A stretch of 64,000 bases of DNA from Streptomyces roseoverticillatus (lineage in GTDB: Bacteria; Actinomycetota; Actinomycetes; Streptomycetales; Streptomycetaceae), in assembly GCF_000719265.1 (NCBI RefSeq), contig NZ_JOFL01000011.1, positions 248,001-312,000 of the forward strand, written 5' to 3'. Position numbers and translations under genes: made by a program. Under the pieces are notes generated by a model. That model made no database searches, was not told the origin of the DNA, and saw nothing but the letters and a program-made list of their open reading frames with translations. Below are positions 54,408-61,682 of the stretch, piece after piece. How positions within the stretch are numbered: position 1 is the stretch's first letter; every line of letters begins with the position of its first letter.

Positions 54408-54862
54408 CCCGCATGGATGGGACCGGCCGACGGCGCAATCCGTACGAGCTGACCGACGAATCGCCGGTCTACGTCATCTCGGTCGCCGCGCAGCTGTCGG
54501 GACTGCACCCGCAGACCCTCCGGCAGTACGACCGGCTCGGCCTGGTCTCGCCCGACCGCGCCGCCGGGCGCGGCCGGCGCTACTCCGCGCGGGACATCGA
54601 ACAGCTCCGGCAGGTGCAGCAGCTCAGCCAGGACGAGGGCATCAACCTCGCCGGCATCAAGCGCATCATCGAGCTGGAGAACCAGGTGGCCGCGCTCAAG
54701 GCGCGCGTCGCCGAACTGCAGGGCGCCGTCGAGGGCGCCGCCGCGGCCCGGCAGCAGGCGGAGGCCGCGGTCCACGCCTCGTACCGCCGCGACCTGGTCC
54801 CGTACCAGGACGTCCAGCAGACGAGCGCGCTGGTGGTGTGGCGTCCGCGCCGCGACCAGTAA
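54404..54862 (+). CDS. hspR: heat-shock repressor HspR (MerR family)
   Basis: A 152-residue protein (GTG 54404 overlapping the dnaJ stop; ATG 54413 is alternative). MerR HTH: YVISVAAQLSGLHPQTLRQYDRLGLVSPDRAAGRGRRYS, followed by DIEQLRQVQQLSQDEGINLAGIKRIIELE and a coiled coil. It represses its own operon through the HAIR site at 50632-50652 until unfolded protein takes DnaK away. Confidence 0.97.
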   Translation: MTRMDGTGRRRNPYELTDESPVYVISVAAQLSGLHPQTLRQYDRLGLVSPDRAAGRGRRYSARDIEQLRQVQQLSQDEGINLAGIKRIIELENQVAALKARVAELQGAVEGAAAARQQAEAAVHASYRRDLVPYQDVQQTSALVVWRPRRDQ

Positions 54863-54870
54863 AAGCTGAT

Positions 54871-54912
54871 CCGGCGGGGCCGGGCGAGCGCATGCCCGCC
54901 CAGCCCCGCCGG
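54871..54912 (+). terminator. terminator of the dnaK operon
   Basis: CCGGCGGGGC (54871-54880) pairs with GCCCCGCCGG (54903-54912), and the next CGGGC/GCCCG pairs too. It is 9 bases after the hspR stop. Confidence 0.8.
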
Positions 54913-55030
54913 CATGAACTGGCATGAAGCTGTGTGCCGGCTGCAGCAACCTGACACACCTTCCCCACGGAGCGGCCCGGCCCCGCTGGCAGAGTTTTCC
55001 CCACGGAACCACGACGTTGGGGGAAACGTG

Positions 55031-55225
55031 ATGACCGGGAAGTTCGCCAAGAAGGCCGCCGCAGTGCTCGTTCCGGGAGTGTCCCTGGCGGTCTTCGCGC
55101 TGCCGGGCACGGCGGTGGCCGCACCCGCCGCGCACGGCCCGCACGCCGCGCACGGCCTGTGCGCCCTCCCGGTCAAGCTCGTCGACCGGCTGCCCGTCTG
55201 TCATCGTGTCAACGGGTGGCAGTGA
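55031..55225 (+). CDS. small secreted peptide
   Basis: A 64-residue protein, ATG 55031 after TTGGGGGAAACGTG. Signal peptide MTGKFAKKAAAVLVPGVSLA with cleavage near AVA-AP; the mature part is about 33 residues, AAHGPHAAHGLCALPVKLVD with two Cys (CALPVKLVDRLPVC) that could form a disulfide. I do not recognise a family; it is not a chaplin. Its own hairpin follows. Could be a surface or signalling peptide. Confidence 0.6.
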   Translation: MTGKFAKKAAAVLVPGVSLAVFALPGTAVAAPAAHGPHAAHGLCALPVKLVDRLPVCHRVNGWQ

Positions 55226-55243
55226 CAACGACGTCGGCTCTGG

Positions 55244-55275
55244 AGCCCCGGTCTGCGATGTGGCAGGCCGGGGCT
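55244..55275 (+). terminator. hairpin after the small secreted peptide gene
   Basis: AGCCCCGG (55244-55251) pairs with CCGGGGCT (55268-55275), with additional inner pairing (TCTGC/GCAGG). Confidence 0.65.
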
Positions 55276-55354
55276 TCGCCGTATGCACCCGTACGCGAAG
55301 TGCTCGTACGCGAAGTACCCGTACTCGTGTACCCGAAGGACCGGAGGAGAAGGC

Positions 55355-55600
55355 GTGGCGAGGACAGCATTCACGGAAGCGGTGGTGGAGCGCGCCGCGC
55401 CCACCGCCGCGCCCCCCGAGACGGCCGTGATCAGGTTGGTGTCGGCGCTGCCCGGCGGCTGGGAGGCCACCTGGCGGCTGGAGGGGGACCGGATCCTGCT
55501 CCGGATCGGACCCGCCGGTCCCGCCGCCGTCCACGCATGGCTGGCCGGAGTGCTCGTGGACGGCGGCGGGCTGCGCGGATGGCGGCAGGGCGGCCGTTAG
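55355..55600 (+). CDS. small hypothetical protein
   Basis: An 81-residue protein; GTG 55355 is chosen because GGAGGAGAAGG precedes it. It has AVIRLVSALPGGWEATWRLEGD and RILLRIGPAGPAAVHAWLAG, suggesting a small alpha/beta domain. No family recognised. Upstream (55285-55330) is a short GTACGCGAAGT repeat in two copies. Confidence 0.5.
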   Translation: MARTAFTEAVVERAAPTAAPPETAVIRLVSALPGGWEATWRLEGDRILLRIGPAGPAAVHAWLAGVLVDGGGLRGWRQGGR

Positions 55601-55609
55601 GGCCTGCCG

Positions 55610-56608
55610 CTAGATCCAGCCGCGCTCCCGCGCCAGCAGCGCGGCGTGCGCACGGCTGGACGCGTTCAGGACGCGCAGCAGATCGGCGACGTGGCGGCGG
55701 TAGGTGCGCACCGAGATGCCCAGGTCACGGGCGCCGATCTCGTCCTTGCCGACGCGGCACATCGATTCCAGGACACGCTGTTCCACGGCGGAGAGCCCGG
55801 CCGCGCCCTCGGCCGGTTCCTCGATCAGCGCGGTGAGGTCGGTGGCCTGGTCCCAGATCTTCTCGAAGAGGGCCAGGATGTTGGCCACCAGGCCGGTCTC
55901 CCGGGCGACCAGGGCGCCGCGCGAGGTGTCGTCGGGGTCGGCGGGCACCAGCGCGGTGTGCCGGTCGTAGACGAGGATCCGCTCGGATATGTCGGGGGCG
56001 ACGCGGATCCGGGCGCCCTGGGCGGTGAGTTCACGCAGGTAGGCGACGGTGGGCGGGTGGCCGAGCGCCTCCTTGAGGACGACGTTGCGGATCGTCACGC
56101 CGCGGCGCAGGCAGCGGGCGTCCAGCGGCCGGGCGTGGTCGATGTTCTCCTGCGTGAGGGCCGTGTACGGCTCGACGGAGAGGATCTCCTCGCGGGCGAA
56201 GAAGGCCAGGTCGTCGATGCGGTCCCGGATCTGGGCCAGGTCCTCCATGCGCTCCACGCCCTTGGGGACGGGGGCGCGCGGCCCTTGTTCGGCCCGCAGT
56301 TCGGCGATCAGCCGGCGGGACTGGGTGACCTGCTGCAGTTCGTGGTGGAGTTCGCGGAGCCGCAGGTCGGTGAGGCGGTCGACGGCGGTCTCCGGATCGG
56401 CCGGGGTGATGTCTCCGGCGTCGGTGCGGCGCAGCAGGCCGAGCCCGTGCAGCCGGTCCAGGGCGGCGTGGACGGTGTCCTTCGCGCTGTGGATCCTCAG
56501 GTGGATGTCGTCGGCGGATGTGCTGGGATTGCGCAGGAAGTGCCGGTATATGTCCTCTTCTGCCGTGCTGAGCCCCAAAAGGCCCATACCCATGCCTGAC
56601 TTGCTCAT
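55610..56608 (-). CDS. LuxR-type regulator with N-terminal winged helix
   Basis: A 332-residue protein. The N-terminal 70 residues form a TrmB-like winged helix (STAEEDIYRHFLRNPSTSADDIH, HSAKDTVHAALDRLHGLGLLRR); a middle domain has EEILSVEPYTALTQENIDHARPLD, similar to phospholipase-D-like ligand domains in this group; the C-terminal HTH is GARDLGISVRTYRRHVADLLRVLNASSRAHAALLARERGWI. Proteins of this kind often control secondary-metabolite genes in Streptomyces. It may govern the lanthipeptide cluster to its right. Confidence 0.8.
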   Translation of the reverse strand: MSKSGMGMGLLGLSTAEEDIYRHFLRNPSTSADDIHLRIHSAKDTVHAALDRLHGLGLLRRTDAGDITPADPETAVDRLTDLRLRELHHELQQVTQSRRLIAELRAEQGPRAPVPKGVERMEDLAQIRDRIDDLAFFAREEILSVEPYTALTQENIDHARPLDARCLRRGVTIRNVVLKEALGHPPTVAYLRELTAQGARIRVAPDISERILVYDRHTALVPADPDDTSRGALVARETGLVANILALFEKIWDQATDLTALIEEPAEGAAGLSAVEQRVLESMCRVGKDEIGARDLGISVRTYRRHVADLLRVLNASSRAHAALLARERGWI

Positions 56609-56860
56609 GGCTCCCCCGTGTGCGACTGGCCGGCGGCTCGGCTCGACTGGTCAGTGACGAGCGCGCCCTGCGTAACCGCCGGTACATCGCCCAAAGCGTA
56701 ATGCAGAGGTAAAGGGGCTGGCCACGGCGTTCCGTCCGGGATGACGCAGCAAGCTGTAACACCGGTTGCAGGAACCTGCCTCCGGAGAACGGACCCTGGC
56801 CCGCGCCGCCTTGGCACTCTGGGCGTACCGGAAAGGCTGAGACCTACGAGGGGAATCCGG

Positions 56861-57124
56861 ATGATGACAACGACGGCCGAGGCACGGCACGACTTCACCA
56901 CGCTCACCGAGCGTGAGGTGGAGGTCCTGCTCCTGCTGGCCTCGGGGGAGCAGAACAGGCGGCTCGCGCGGCGGCTGGGCATCGCGGAGCGCACCGTACG
57001 GGCCCACACCGCGAACATCGTGCGCAAGCTCGACCTGCGGTCGCGGTTCGAGGCGGCGATCGTGTCGCACGTCTACGCGGACGCCATCAGGGCGTCCGCG
57101 CCGGGCGGCCACGCCGCCGCGTAA
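56861..57124 (+). CDS. small LuxR-type DNA-binding protein (HTH only)
   Basis: An 87-residue protein from ATG 56861 (GAGGGG upstream). Nearly all is the GerE/LuxR HTH: LTEREVEVLLLLASGEQNRR, then LARRLGIAERTVRAHTANIVRKLDL and RFEAAIVSHVYADAIR. No receiver domain is present. A stand-alone LuxR HTH can act as a pathway regulator; it lies beside the exporter side of the lanthipeptide cluster. Confidence 0.85.
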   Translation: MMTTTAEARHDFTTLTEREVEVLLLLASGEQNRRLARRLGIAERTVRAHTANIVRKLDLRSRFEAAIVSHVYADAIRASAPGGHAAA

Positions 57125-57142
57125 CGCGTCCACCGCACGTCT

Positions 57143-57170
57143 GGCCCCGTCGGAGCTCTCCGGCGGGGCC
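57143..57170. terminator. 13-bp hairpin between converging genes
   Basis: GGCCCCGTCGGAG (57143-57155) pairs with CTCCGGCGGGGCC (57158-57170) with one G-T wobble; it lies between the LuxR-type gene (+) and the 57176 gene (-). Confidence 0.7.
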
Positions 57171-57175
57171 TTCGC

Positions 57176-57757
57176 TCATCCCGGGAGCAGTTCGGCGGCG
57201 GCCTCGATCGCCATCATCCACATCGGCTGCCCGCCGGTGCCGAACGCCGCGGCGAGCGCGTAGCCGACGGAGGCGTCCGCGGGGGAGACCTCCGCCCCCT
57301 CCTTCCACTCGGCGAGGACCCGGCCGTCGCCGTCGGAGGAGAAGTCCCCGAGGTGCTGCCCGTCCTTCAGCAGCCGGCTGCCGGCGATGGAGTCCGGTAC
57401 GAGGCGGTAGACGACGCCGTCGCGGGTGACGTCCACGGCGTACGAGCGGCGCGACAGCTTGCCCTTGCCGGGCACGAGGGCGACGGGCTCGCCGTCCACC
57501 GTCATGGTCAGGTGGTCGCCGTCGCGGGTGCCGATGGGGACGTGGTTCTCGGTCCCGGCCTCGGGGGCGCGGTCCACGGTGGCCGGGGGTATCGCGTCGC
57601 CGAGCACCTCGACCCAGCCCTCCTCGTCGTTGAGGAGGACGGTGATGTCGCCGAAGCGGTCGTCCTGTACGGGGCCGGTGGGGACTTCCTCGTCGAGGTC
57701 GTCGGTGTCTTTGTCCGGAGAGACGGTCTCGGCCCGGCTGTCGGTCACGTGCGTCAT
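57176..57757 (-). CDS. hypothetical protein in the lanthipeptide cluster
   Basis: A 193-residue acidic protein. N-terminus rich in Asp/Glu/Ser/Thr; a beta-rich middle with HLTMTVDGEPVALVPGKGKL, SYAVDVTRDGVVYRLVPDSIAG and VLAEWKEGAEVSPADASVG, and a C-terminal helix AALAA-like (GYALAAAFGTGGQPMWMMAIE). No family recognised. It starts 42 bases after the ABC transporter stop on the same strand and is probably in its operon. Possible roles in immunity or export remain guesswork. Confidence 0.6.
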   Translation of the reverse strand: MTHVTDSRAETVSPDKDTDDLDEEVPTGPVQDDRFGDITVLLNDEEGWVEVLGDAIPPATVDRAPEAGTENHVPIGTRDGDHLTMTVDGEPVALVPGKGKLSRRSYAVDVTRDGVVYRLVPDSIAGSRLLKDGQHLGDFSSDGDGRVLAEWKEGAEVSPADASVGYALAAAFGTGGQPMWMMAIEAAAELLPG

Positions 57758-57799
57758 GCGGAGCTTCCTTCAGTGTGGTCAGTACTGACGGTCTGACGA

Positions 57800-59563
57800 T
57801 CAGTGTGAGACGGCGAGCTGCGTCGCCGCCAGGTCCCGGTACAGCTCGTCCCGGTCCAGGAGTTCCTCGTGCTTCCCGTGGTCACGGACGCGTCCGCCTT
57901 CCAAAAGGATGAGCCGGTCCGCCGAGGTCACCGTCGAGAGCCGGTGCGCGATGAGCAGGACCGTGCAGTGTTCGGCCGCCCGCTCGACGGTCCGGCGCAG
58001 CGCGGTCTCGCTGAGGCCGTCGAGGTGTGCGGTGACCTCGTCGAGCAGCAGCACCTGCGGGCGCCGCAGCAGGGCACGGGCGATGGCCAGCCGCTGCCGC
58101 TGCCCGCCGGAGAGGGCGAGGCCGCGGGCGCCGACGCCCGTGTCCAGGCCGTCGGGCAGGCCCTCGACGTAGGTGTCGAGCAGGGTCTGCCGCAGGACGT
58201 CCGCGATCTCCTCGTCCGTGGCGTCGGGCGCCGCGTACAGCAGGTTCTCGCGGATCGTGCCGGCGAGCATGGGGGAGTCCTGCTCGACGTAGGCGATGCG
58301 GCGGCGCACCTCGGCGCGGCTGAGAGTCGTGATGTCGGTGTCGCCGAGGAGGATGCGGCCGCCGTCGACGTCGTAGAAGCGCTGGAGGAGGGAGAAGACG
58401 GTGGTCTTGCCGGTGCCCGAGGGGCCTATGACGGCGGTGACCTTGCCGGCCGGCGCGGTGAAGGAGGCGCCCTCCAGGACCGGGGTCCGGTCGGCGTAGG
58501 AGAAGGTGACCCCGTCGAGGACGACGCGGGGCGGCGGGCCGGTGGGCCGCGGCGGCACGGTGTCGACGTCGTCCTCGGTCTCCATGCGGTCGATCTCCTC
58601 GATGCGGGCCAGGGCGCCGAGGCCCTGCTGCAGCGAGGTGGTGCCGCCGACGAGGGAGAGGATCGGCCCGCCGAGGTTGAACAGGTAGAGCAGGAAGGCG
58701 ATCAGGGCCGCCAGGTTGAGCGTGCCGGTGGCGACAAGGGCGCCGCCGAAGCCGATCACGGCCAGGAAGGAAGCCTGCACGACCATGCCGGTGATCACGG
58801 CGATGGCGGCCTGGTAGCGGGCGCCGGTCAGCCCGGCGCGGTAGGCGTCCTCGGCGGCGGCCACGGCCCGCGCGGTCTCCGTCGCCTCACCGCCGTTGGC
58901 CTTGACGGTGCGGGCGGCGCCGAGCGCGCGGTCGAGGGCGGCGCCGATGTCGCCGACCGACTCCTGCGAGCGGGTGGTGACGCGGCGGATGCGCGGCATG
59001 ACGATGCCCACGGCGATGCCGGCGAGGACCAGCACGCCCGAGGTGATGCCGAGCAGCGGCAGGCTGGTGATGCCCATCAGCACGATCGTGGCGAGCAGGT
59101 GGACCGCGCCGTCCACGAGCTGGATCACGCCGTTGGTGGCGGCGTGCTGCACGAGCGTGCTGTCGGAGGTGACGCGGGTCGTCAGGCCGCCGGGCTCGAC
59201 GCGGTCCAGCTCGGCGGTGCGCAGCCGGATCAGACGGGTGATCAGGCCGCGCCGCACCTGCAGGACCACTCGCTCCGCGGTCCGCTCGCTCAGCCAGGAC
59301 TGCGCCCAGGTGAACCCGATCGAGACGGCGAGCAGACCCAGCAGCAGGAGCAGGGTGTCGCGCAGGGTGCCGCCGGTCATGAGCGCCGTCATCGCCGACT
59401 CGATGACCATGGGCTGGGCGAGTCCGGCGGCGCTGCCCCCCAGTGTCAGCAGCAGCACCAGCGCGAGGACGCGGCGGTGCGGCCGCGCGTACGCGAGCAG
59501 GGCCCGCAGCGGCGGCCGCGGGGCGGGGGCGGTGTCGTGCGTGTCCGGGTCAGGTGATTTCAC
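57800..59563 (-). CDS. ABC exporter (permease-ATPase fusion) of the lanthipeptide cluster
   Basis: About 587 residues from the GTG at 59563 (VKSPDPDTHDTAP); no ideal start is seen, and the frame stays open to 59782. N-terminal six-TM ABC exporter domain (ALVLLLTLGGSAAGLAQPMV; LRRGLITRLIRLRTAELDRV), C-terminal ATPase: Walker A GPSGTGKTT, Q-loop YVEQDSPML, signature LSGGQRQRLAIARALL, Walker B VLLLDEVTAHLD, H-loop AHRLS. Its position divergent from the precursor suggests it exports the mature peptide. No N-terminal peptidase domain. Confidence 0.9.
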   Translation of the reverse strand: MKSPDPDTHDTAPAPRPPLRALLAYARPHRRVLALVLLLTLGGSAAGLAQPMVIESAMTALMTGGTLRDTLLLLLGLLAVSIGFTWAQSWLSERTAERVVLQVRRGLITRLIRLRTAELDRVEPGGLTTRVTSDSTLVQHAATNGVIQLVDGAVHLLATIVLMGITSLPLLGITSGVLVLAGIAVGIVMPRIRRVTTRSQESVGDIGAALDRALGAARTVKANGGEATETARAVAAAEDAYRAGLTGARYQAAIAVITGMVVQASFLAVIGFGGALVATGTLNLAALIAFLLYLFNLGGPILSLVGGTTSLQQGLGALARIEEIDRMETEDDVDTVPPRPTGPPPRVVLDGVTFSYADRTPVLEGASFTAPAGKVTAVIGPSGTGKTTVFSLLQRFYDVDGGRILLGDTDITTLSRAEVRRRIAYVEQDSPMLAGTIRENLLYAAPDATDEEIADVLRQTLLDTYVEGLPDGLDTGVGARGLALSGGQRQRLAIARALLRRPQVLLLDEVTAHLDGLSETALRRTVERAAEHCTVLLIAHRLSTVTSADRLILLEGGRVRDHGKHEELLDRDELYRDLAATQLAVSH

Positions 59564-59608
59564 CCTCGTAGTTCTAGCTCGCTTACGCGGGCGCGCGAAA
59601 TTGGCGGT

Positions 59609-59680
59609 TGCGGCATTGCCGGGTGCGGCAATACCCGCTCCGGCAATGCCCCGTGCGGCAATGACGGTTGTGGCAATAGC
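59609..59680. repeat. five iterated repeats with exact 15-bp period before the precursor gene
   Basis: GGCATTG at 59612, then GGCAATA 59627, GGCAATG 59642, GGCAATG 59657 and GGCAATA 59672 are exactly 15 bases apart, each preceded by TGC, TCC or TGT. The array lies between the divergent ABC exporter and the precursor operon. If the exporter gene really begins at 59563 this is non-coding DNA; if its longer frame is used, it would encode a five-residue repeat. A row of regulator half-sites is the more likely reading. Confidence 0.7.
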
Positions 59681-59787
59681 GGGGCTTCCGGGCTCCGGGT
59701 GAATATCTACCTGTCCGCAGCGGACACCGGCCGGAGGCGCCAACCGCCCCTGCTGGAAACCGAATTGAGAATATGGAGACATTCATC

Positions 59788-60003
59788 ATGCAGAACGTCA
59801 CCGAGAAGGACCTGTTCGACGGCTACACCGCCTACACCTCCGCCGAGGAGCTGGGCCTGTACGACGGCAAGGACGCCGCCCCGGCCTTCAGCCCCACCAT
59901 CCCGTGGGCGATCCGCGCCACCCTCATCACCGCCCGCTCCTCGCAGCAGTGCGCCATGGCGATCGGTTCCTTCACCGCCCGCACGATCGAGAGCAAGTGC
60001 TGA
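59788..60003 (+). CDS. class V-type lanthipeptide precursor peptide (lexapeptide-like)
   Basis: A 71-residue peptide. ATG 59788 is preferred over 59773 because GGAGA (59775-59779) sits at the right distance from it. Residues 1-33 form an acidic leader (EKDLFDGYTAYTSAEELGLY, GKDAAPA); cutting after APA leaves a 38-residue core starting Phe-Ser-Pro and ending Ser-Lys-Cys, with ten Ser/Thr and two Cys (22 and 38). Lexapeptide is, as I recall, a 38-residue class V lanthipeptide with N-terminal dimethyl-Phe and C-terminal AviMeCys, which would fit Phe1 and Cys38 joined to Thr33 or Ser36. The cleavage site is inferred. Confidence 0.85.
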   Translation: MQNVTEKDLFDGYTAYTSAEELGLYDGKDAAPAFSPTIPWAIRATLITARSSQQCAMAIGSFTARTIESKC

Positions 60004-60019
60004 TCAATTTGTGAGCCAC

Positions 60020-60061
60020 GGGGGTCGGCCGGTCGCCCGCACACCGCGCCGGCCGGCCCCC
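60020..60061 (+). terminator. hairpin between precursor and modification genes (probable attenuator)
   Basis: GGGGGTCGGCCGG (60020-60032) pairs with CCGGCCGGCCCCC (60049-60061), with one wobble, loop of 16. It lies in the 106-base gap between precursor and decarboxylase with no T-tract. In RiPP operons such hairpins let the precursor be expressed more than the enzymes. Confidence 0.65.
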
Positions 60062-60109
60062 GGCCACCGTACGACCCCGGTGAGAAGGAAGCAGAAGGAA
60101 GCACCTGTC

Positions 60110-60709
60110 ATGGAAATCCCCGACGCCGGATTCCGGCGCGTGCTCGTGGTGGGCACGGGAGCGCTCAGCGTGTCCTTCCTGCCGTTCTGGATCAACTGGC
60201 TGCAGGATTCCTTTCCGGCAGTGGAGAAACGCGTCGCGCTGACCCGTTCCGCCCGCCGCTTCGTCTCGCCCGACGCCGTCGCCGCGCTCTCCCGCTCCCG
60301 CCACGACGTCTTCACCGACGACTGGGACAGCGCCCCGCCCGGCACGGCACCGCACGTCGAACTCGCCGCCTGGGCCGACCTCGTCCTCGTGCACCCCGCC
60401 ACGGTGCACTTCCTGAGCCGGTACGCGCTCGGCCTCGCCGACACGCCCGTGCTGCTCGCCCTCCAGACCACCCGGGCCGTGGTGGGAGTCGCCCCCGCGC
60501 TCCCGCCGGCCGCTCAGCACAGCCCGGTGATCCAAGGCCACTTGGCGGCGCTGCGCGCCCGCCCCGGCGTCGTCGTCGCCCCGACCGTGCCCGCGGAGAG
60601 CGCCTCCACGGGCGAGCGGGACGACGGCGGCGCGGCGCCCATGCCGGAGCTGTTCCGGCTGTGCGCCACGTACAAGAAGGAGTCGGAGCACCGTGGTGAC
60701 GCTTCCTGA
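60110..60709 (+). CDS. flavoprotein cysteine decarboxylase (EpiD/HFCD family)
   Basis: A 199-residue protein, ATG 60110 after GAAGGAAGC. It has VLVVGTGALSVSFLPFWINW (FMN-phosphate loop), HVELAAWADLVLVHPATVHFL with active-site His82 and the PATVHF motif in place of PASANT, and DTPVLLALQ. HFCD proteins oxidatively decarboxylate a C-terminal Cys to an enethiol, which forms an S-aminovinyl-cysteine ring. The precursor ends in Cys, as required. The stop overlaps the next gene by 17 bases. Confidence 0.88.
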   Translation: MEIPDAGFRRVLVVGTGALSVSFLPFWINWLQDSFPAVEKRVALTRSARRFVSPDAVAALSRSRHDVFTDDWDSAPPGTAPHVELAAWADLVLVHPATVHFLSRYALGLADTPVLLALQTTRAVVGVAPALPPAAQHSPVIQGHLAALRARPGVVVAPTVPAESASTGERDDGGAAPMPELFRLCATYKKESEHRGDAS

Positions 60710-61682
60710 CGACGCGGGCGACCTCGTCGCCGAGCACGTCACCGGCCTGCAGCACACCCGCGTGCACCGTTCCGCACGCGGCACCACCGGTGGCTCCGAC
60801 GGCTTCCTGTGGTGGCACCGGCCCGGCGCGCTGCACCCCGGCCCGCTCGCCGCGCCCGCCGCCGCGGCCGTCCCCGATCTGTCCGGCGTGCCCGGAGCGG
60901 CGCTGCTCGCCACCCCCGTCCCCGCGGGCGGCGGCCTGCTCCACCGCGCGCCGGGCGCCGTCTCCGTGGTCACCTGGCTCGCCGACCCCCGCCCGGGGGC
61001 CCGGCGGCTGGCCGCCCACGCCCTCGCCGCGGCGGGGTGCGCCCTGCGCGCCCTGCACGGCACGCCCGTGCCGCCCGGCCTCCCCGCGGGCCCGCCCGCC
61101 GCGCTGCGGCGGATGCGCGCGTGGGCGGACGGCAGGGACGGGCTTCTCCCCGGCGCGGCGCGCCTGCGCGAGGCGGCCCTCGCCGGGTGGGGAACGGACC
61201 GGCTCGACCGGGTCCGTACATGGTGGGAGGAGGCGGTCGCACCGGCCGTGCCGTCCCTGATCCACGGCGGCGCCTCGCTCGGAGCGCTCGTACCGCCCCT
61301 GCACCGGGGCCGGACCGCGCTGCTCACCGGCGAGGACCTCGCCGCGGGCAGCCCCGCGCTCGACCTCGGCTGGCTGCTCGGCGACCTCGCCGAACTCGCC
61401 TGGTCGCAAGGGCGGAACGGCCCTCCGGTGCCCCCGGAGGGCCCCGACCCGCGCCACGTCCTGCTGGCCGGCTACGGCCCGGGCCCCGGCGCGGACGCCC
61501 TCGGCCGGGCCGCGGTCCTGCGGGTCGTCACCCACATGCAGGACTTCGCCGCGTACTGCGACTGGACCGAAGAACTGCACGACTACATCGCCTTCACTGC
61601 CGAGCTGATCGACGAGGAGGGCCGCCGGGCCGTCCCGGGTCCCGGCCCCGGCCCCGCCCCCGGAGGAACGCCGACGCCATGA
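60693..61682 (+). CDS. degenerate aminoglycoside-kinase-like protein (LxmX-position)
   Basis: A 329-residue protein from GTG 60693 with AAGGAG upstream. Residues about 185-235 (LIHGGASLGALVPP, then LTGEDLAAGSPALDLGWLLGDLAELAW) follow the APH fold order (catalytic loop HGD..., then D-x-E/D...GDP..DLA), but the catalytic Asp is Gly193 (HGG) and the metal Asp is GED. It is therefore probably a pseudokinase partner of the next protein; in class V clusters a third protein, LxmX, is needed with kinase and lyase. The C-terminus is Pro/Gly-rich. ATGA overlap with the next gene. Confidence 0.72.
   Translation: MVTLPDDAGDLVAEHVTGLQHTRVHRSARGTTGGSDGFLWWHRPGALHPGPLAAPAAAAVPDLSGVPGAALLATPVPAGGGLLHRAPGAVSVVTWLADPRPGARRLAAHALAAAGCALRALHGTPVPPGLPAGPPAALRRMRAWADGRDGLLPGAARLREAALAGWGTDRLDRVRTWWEEAVAPAVPSLIHGGASLGALVPPLHRGRTALLTGEDLAAGSPALDLGWLLGDLAELAWSQGRNGPPVPPEGPDPRHVLLAGYGPGPGADALGRAAVLRVVTHMQDFAAYCDWTEELHDYIAFTAELIDEEGRRAVPGPGPGPAPGGTPTP

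Noticed and set aside
59583..59801. 72-residue minus-strand frame with Cys every five residues, resembling a Cys-rich peptide
   Set aside because: It is a by-product of the 15-bp DNA repeat, has no ribosome binding site, and overlaps the precursor start on the other strand.
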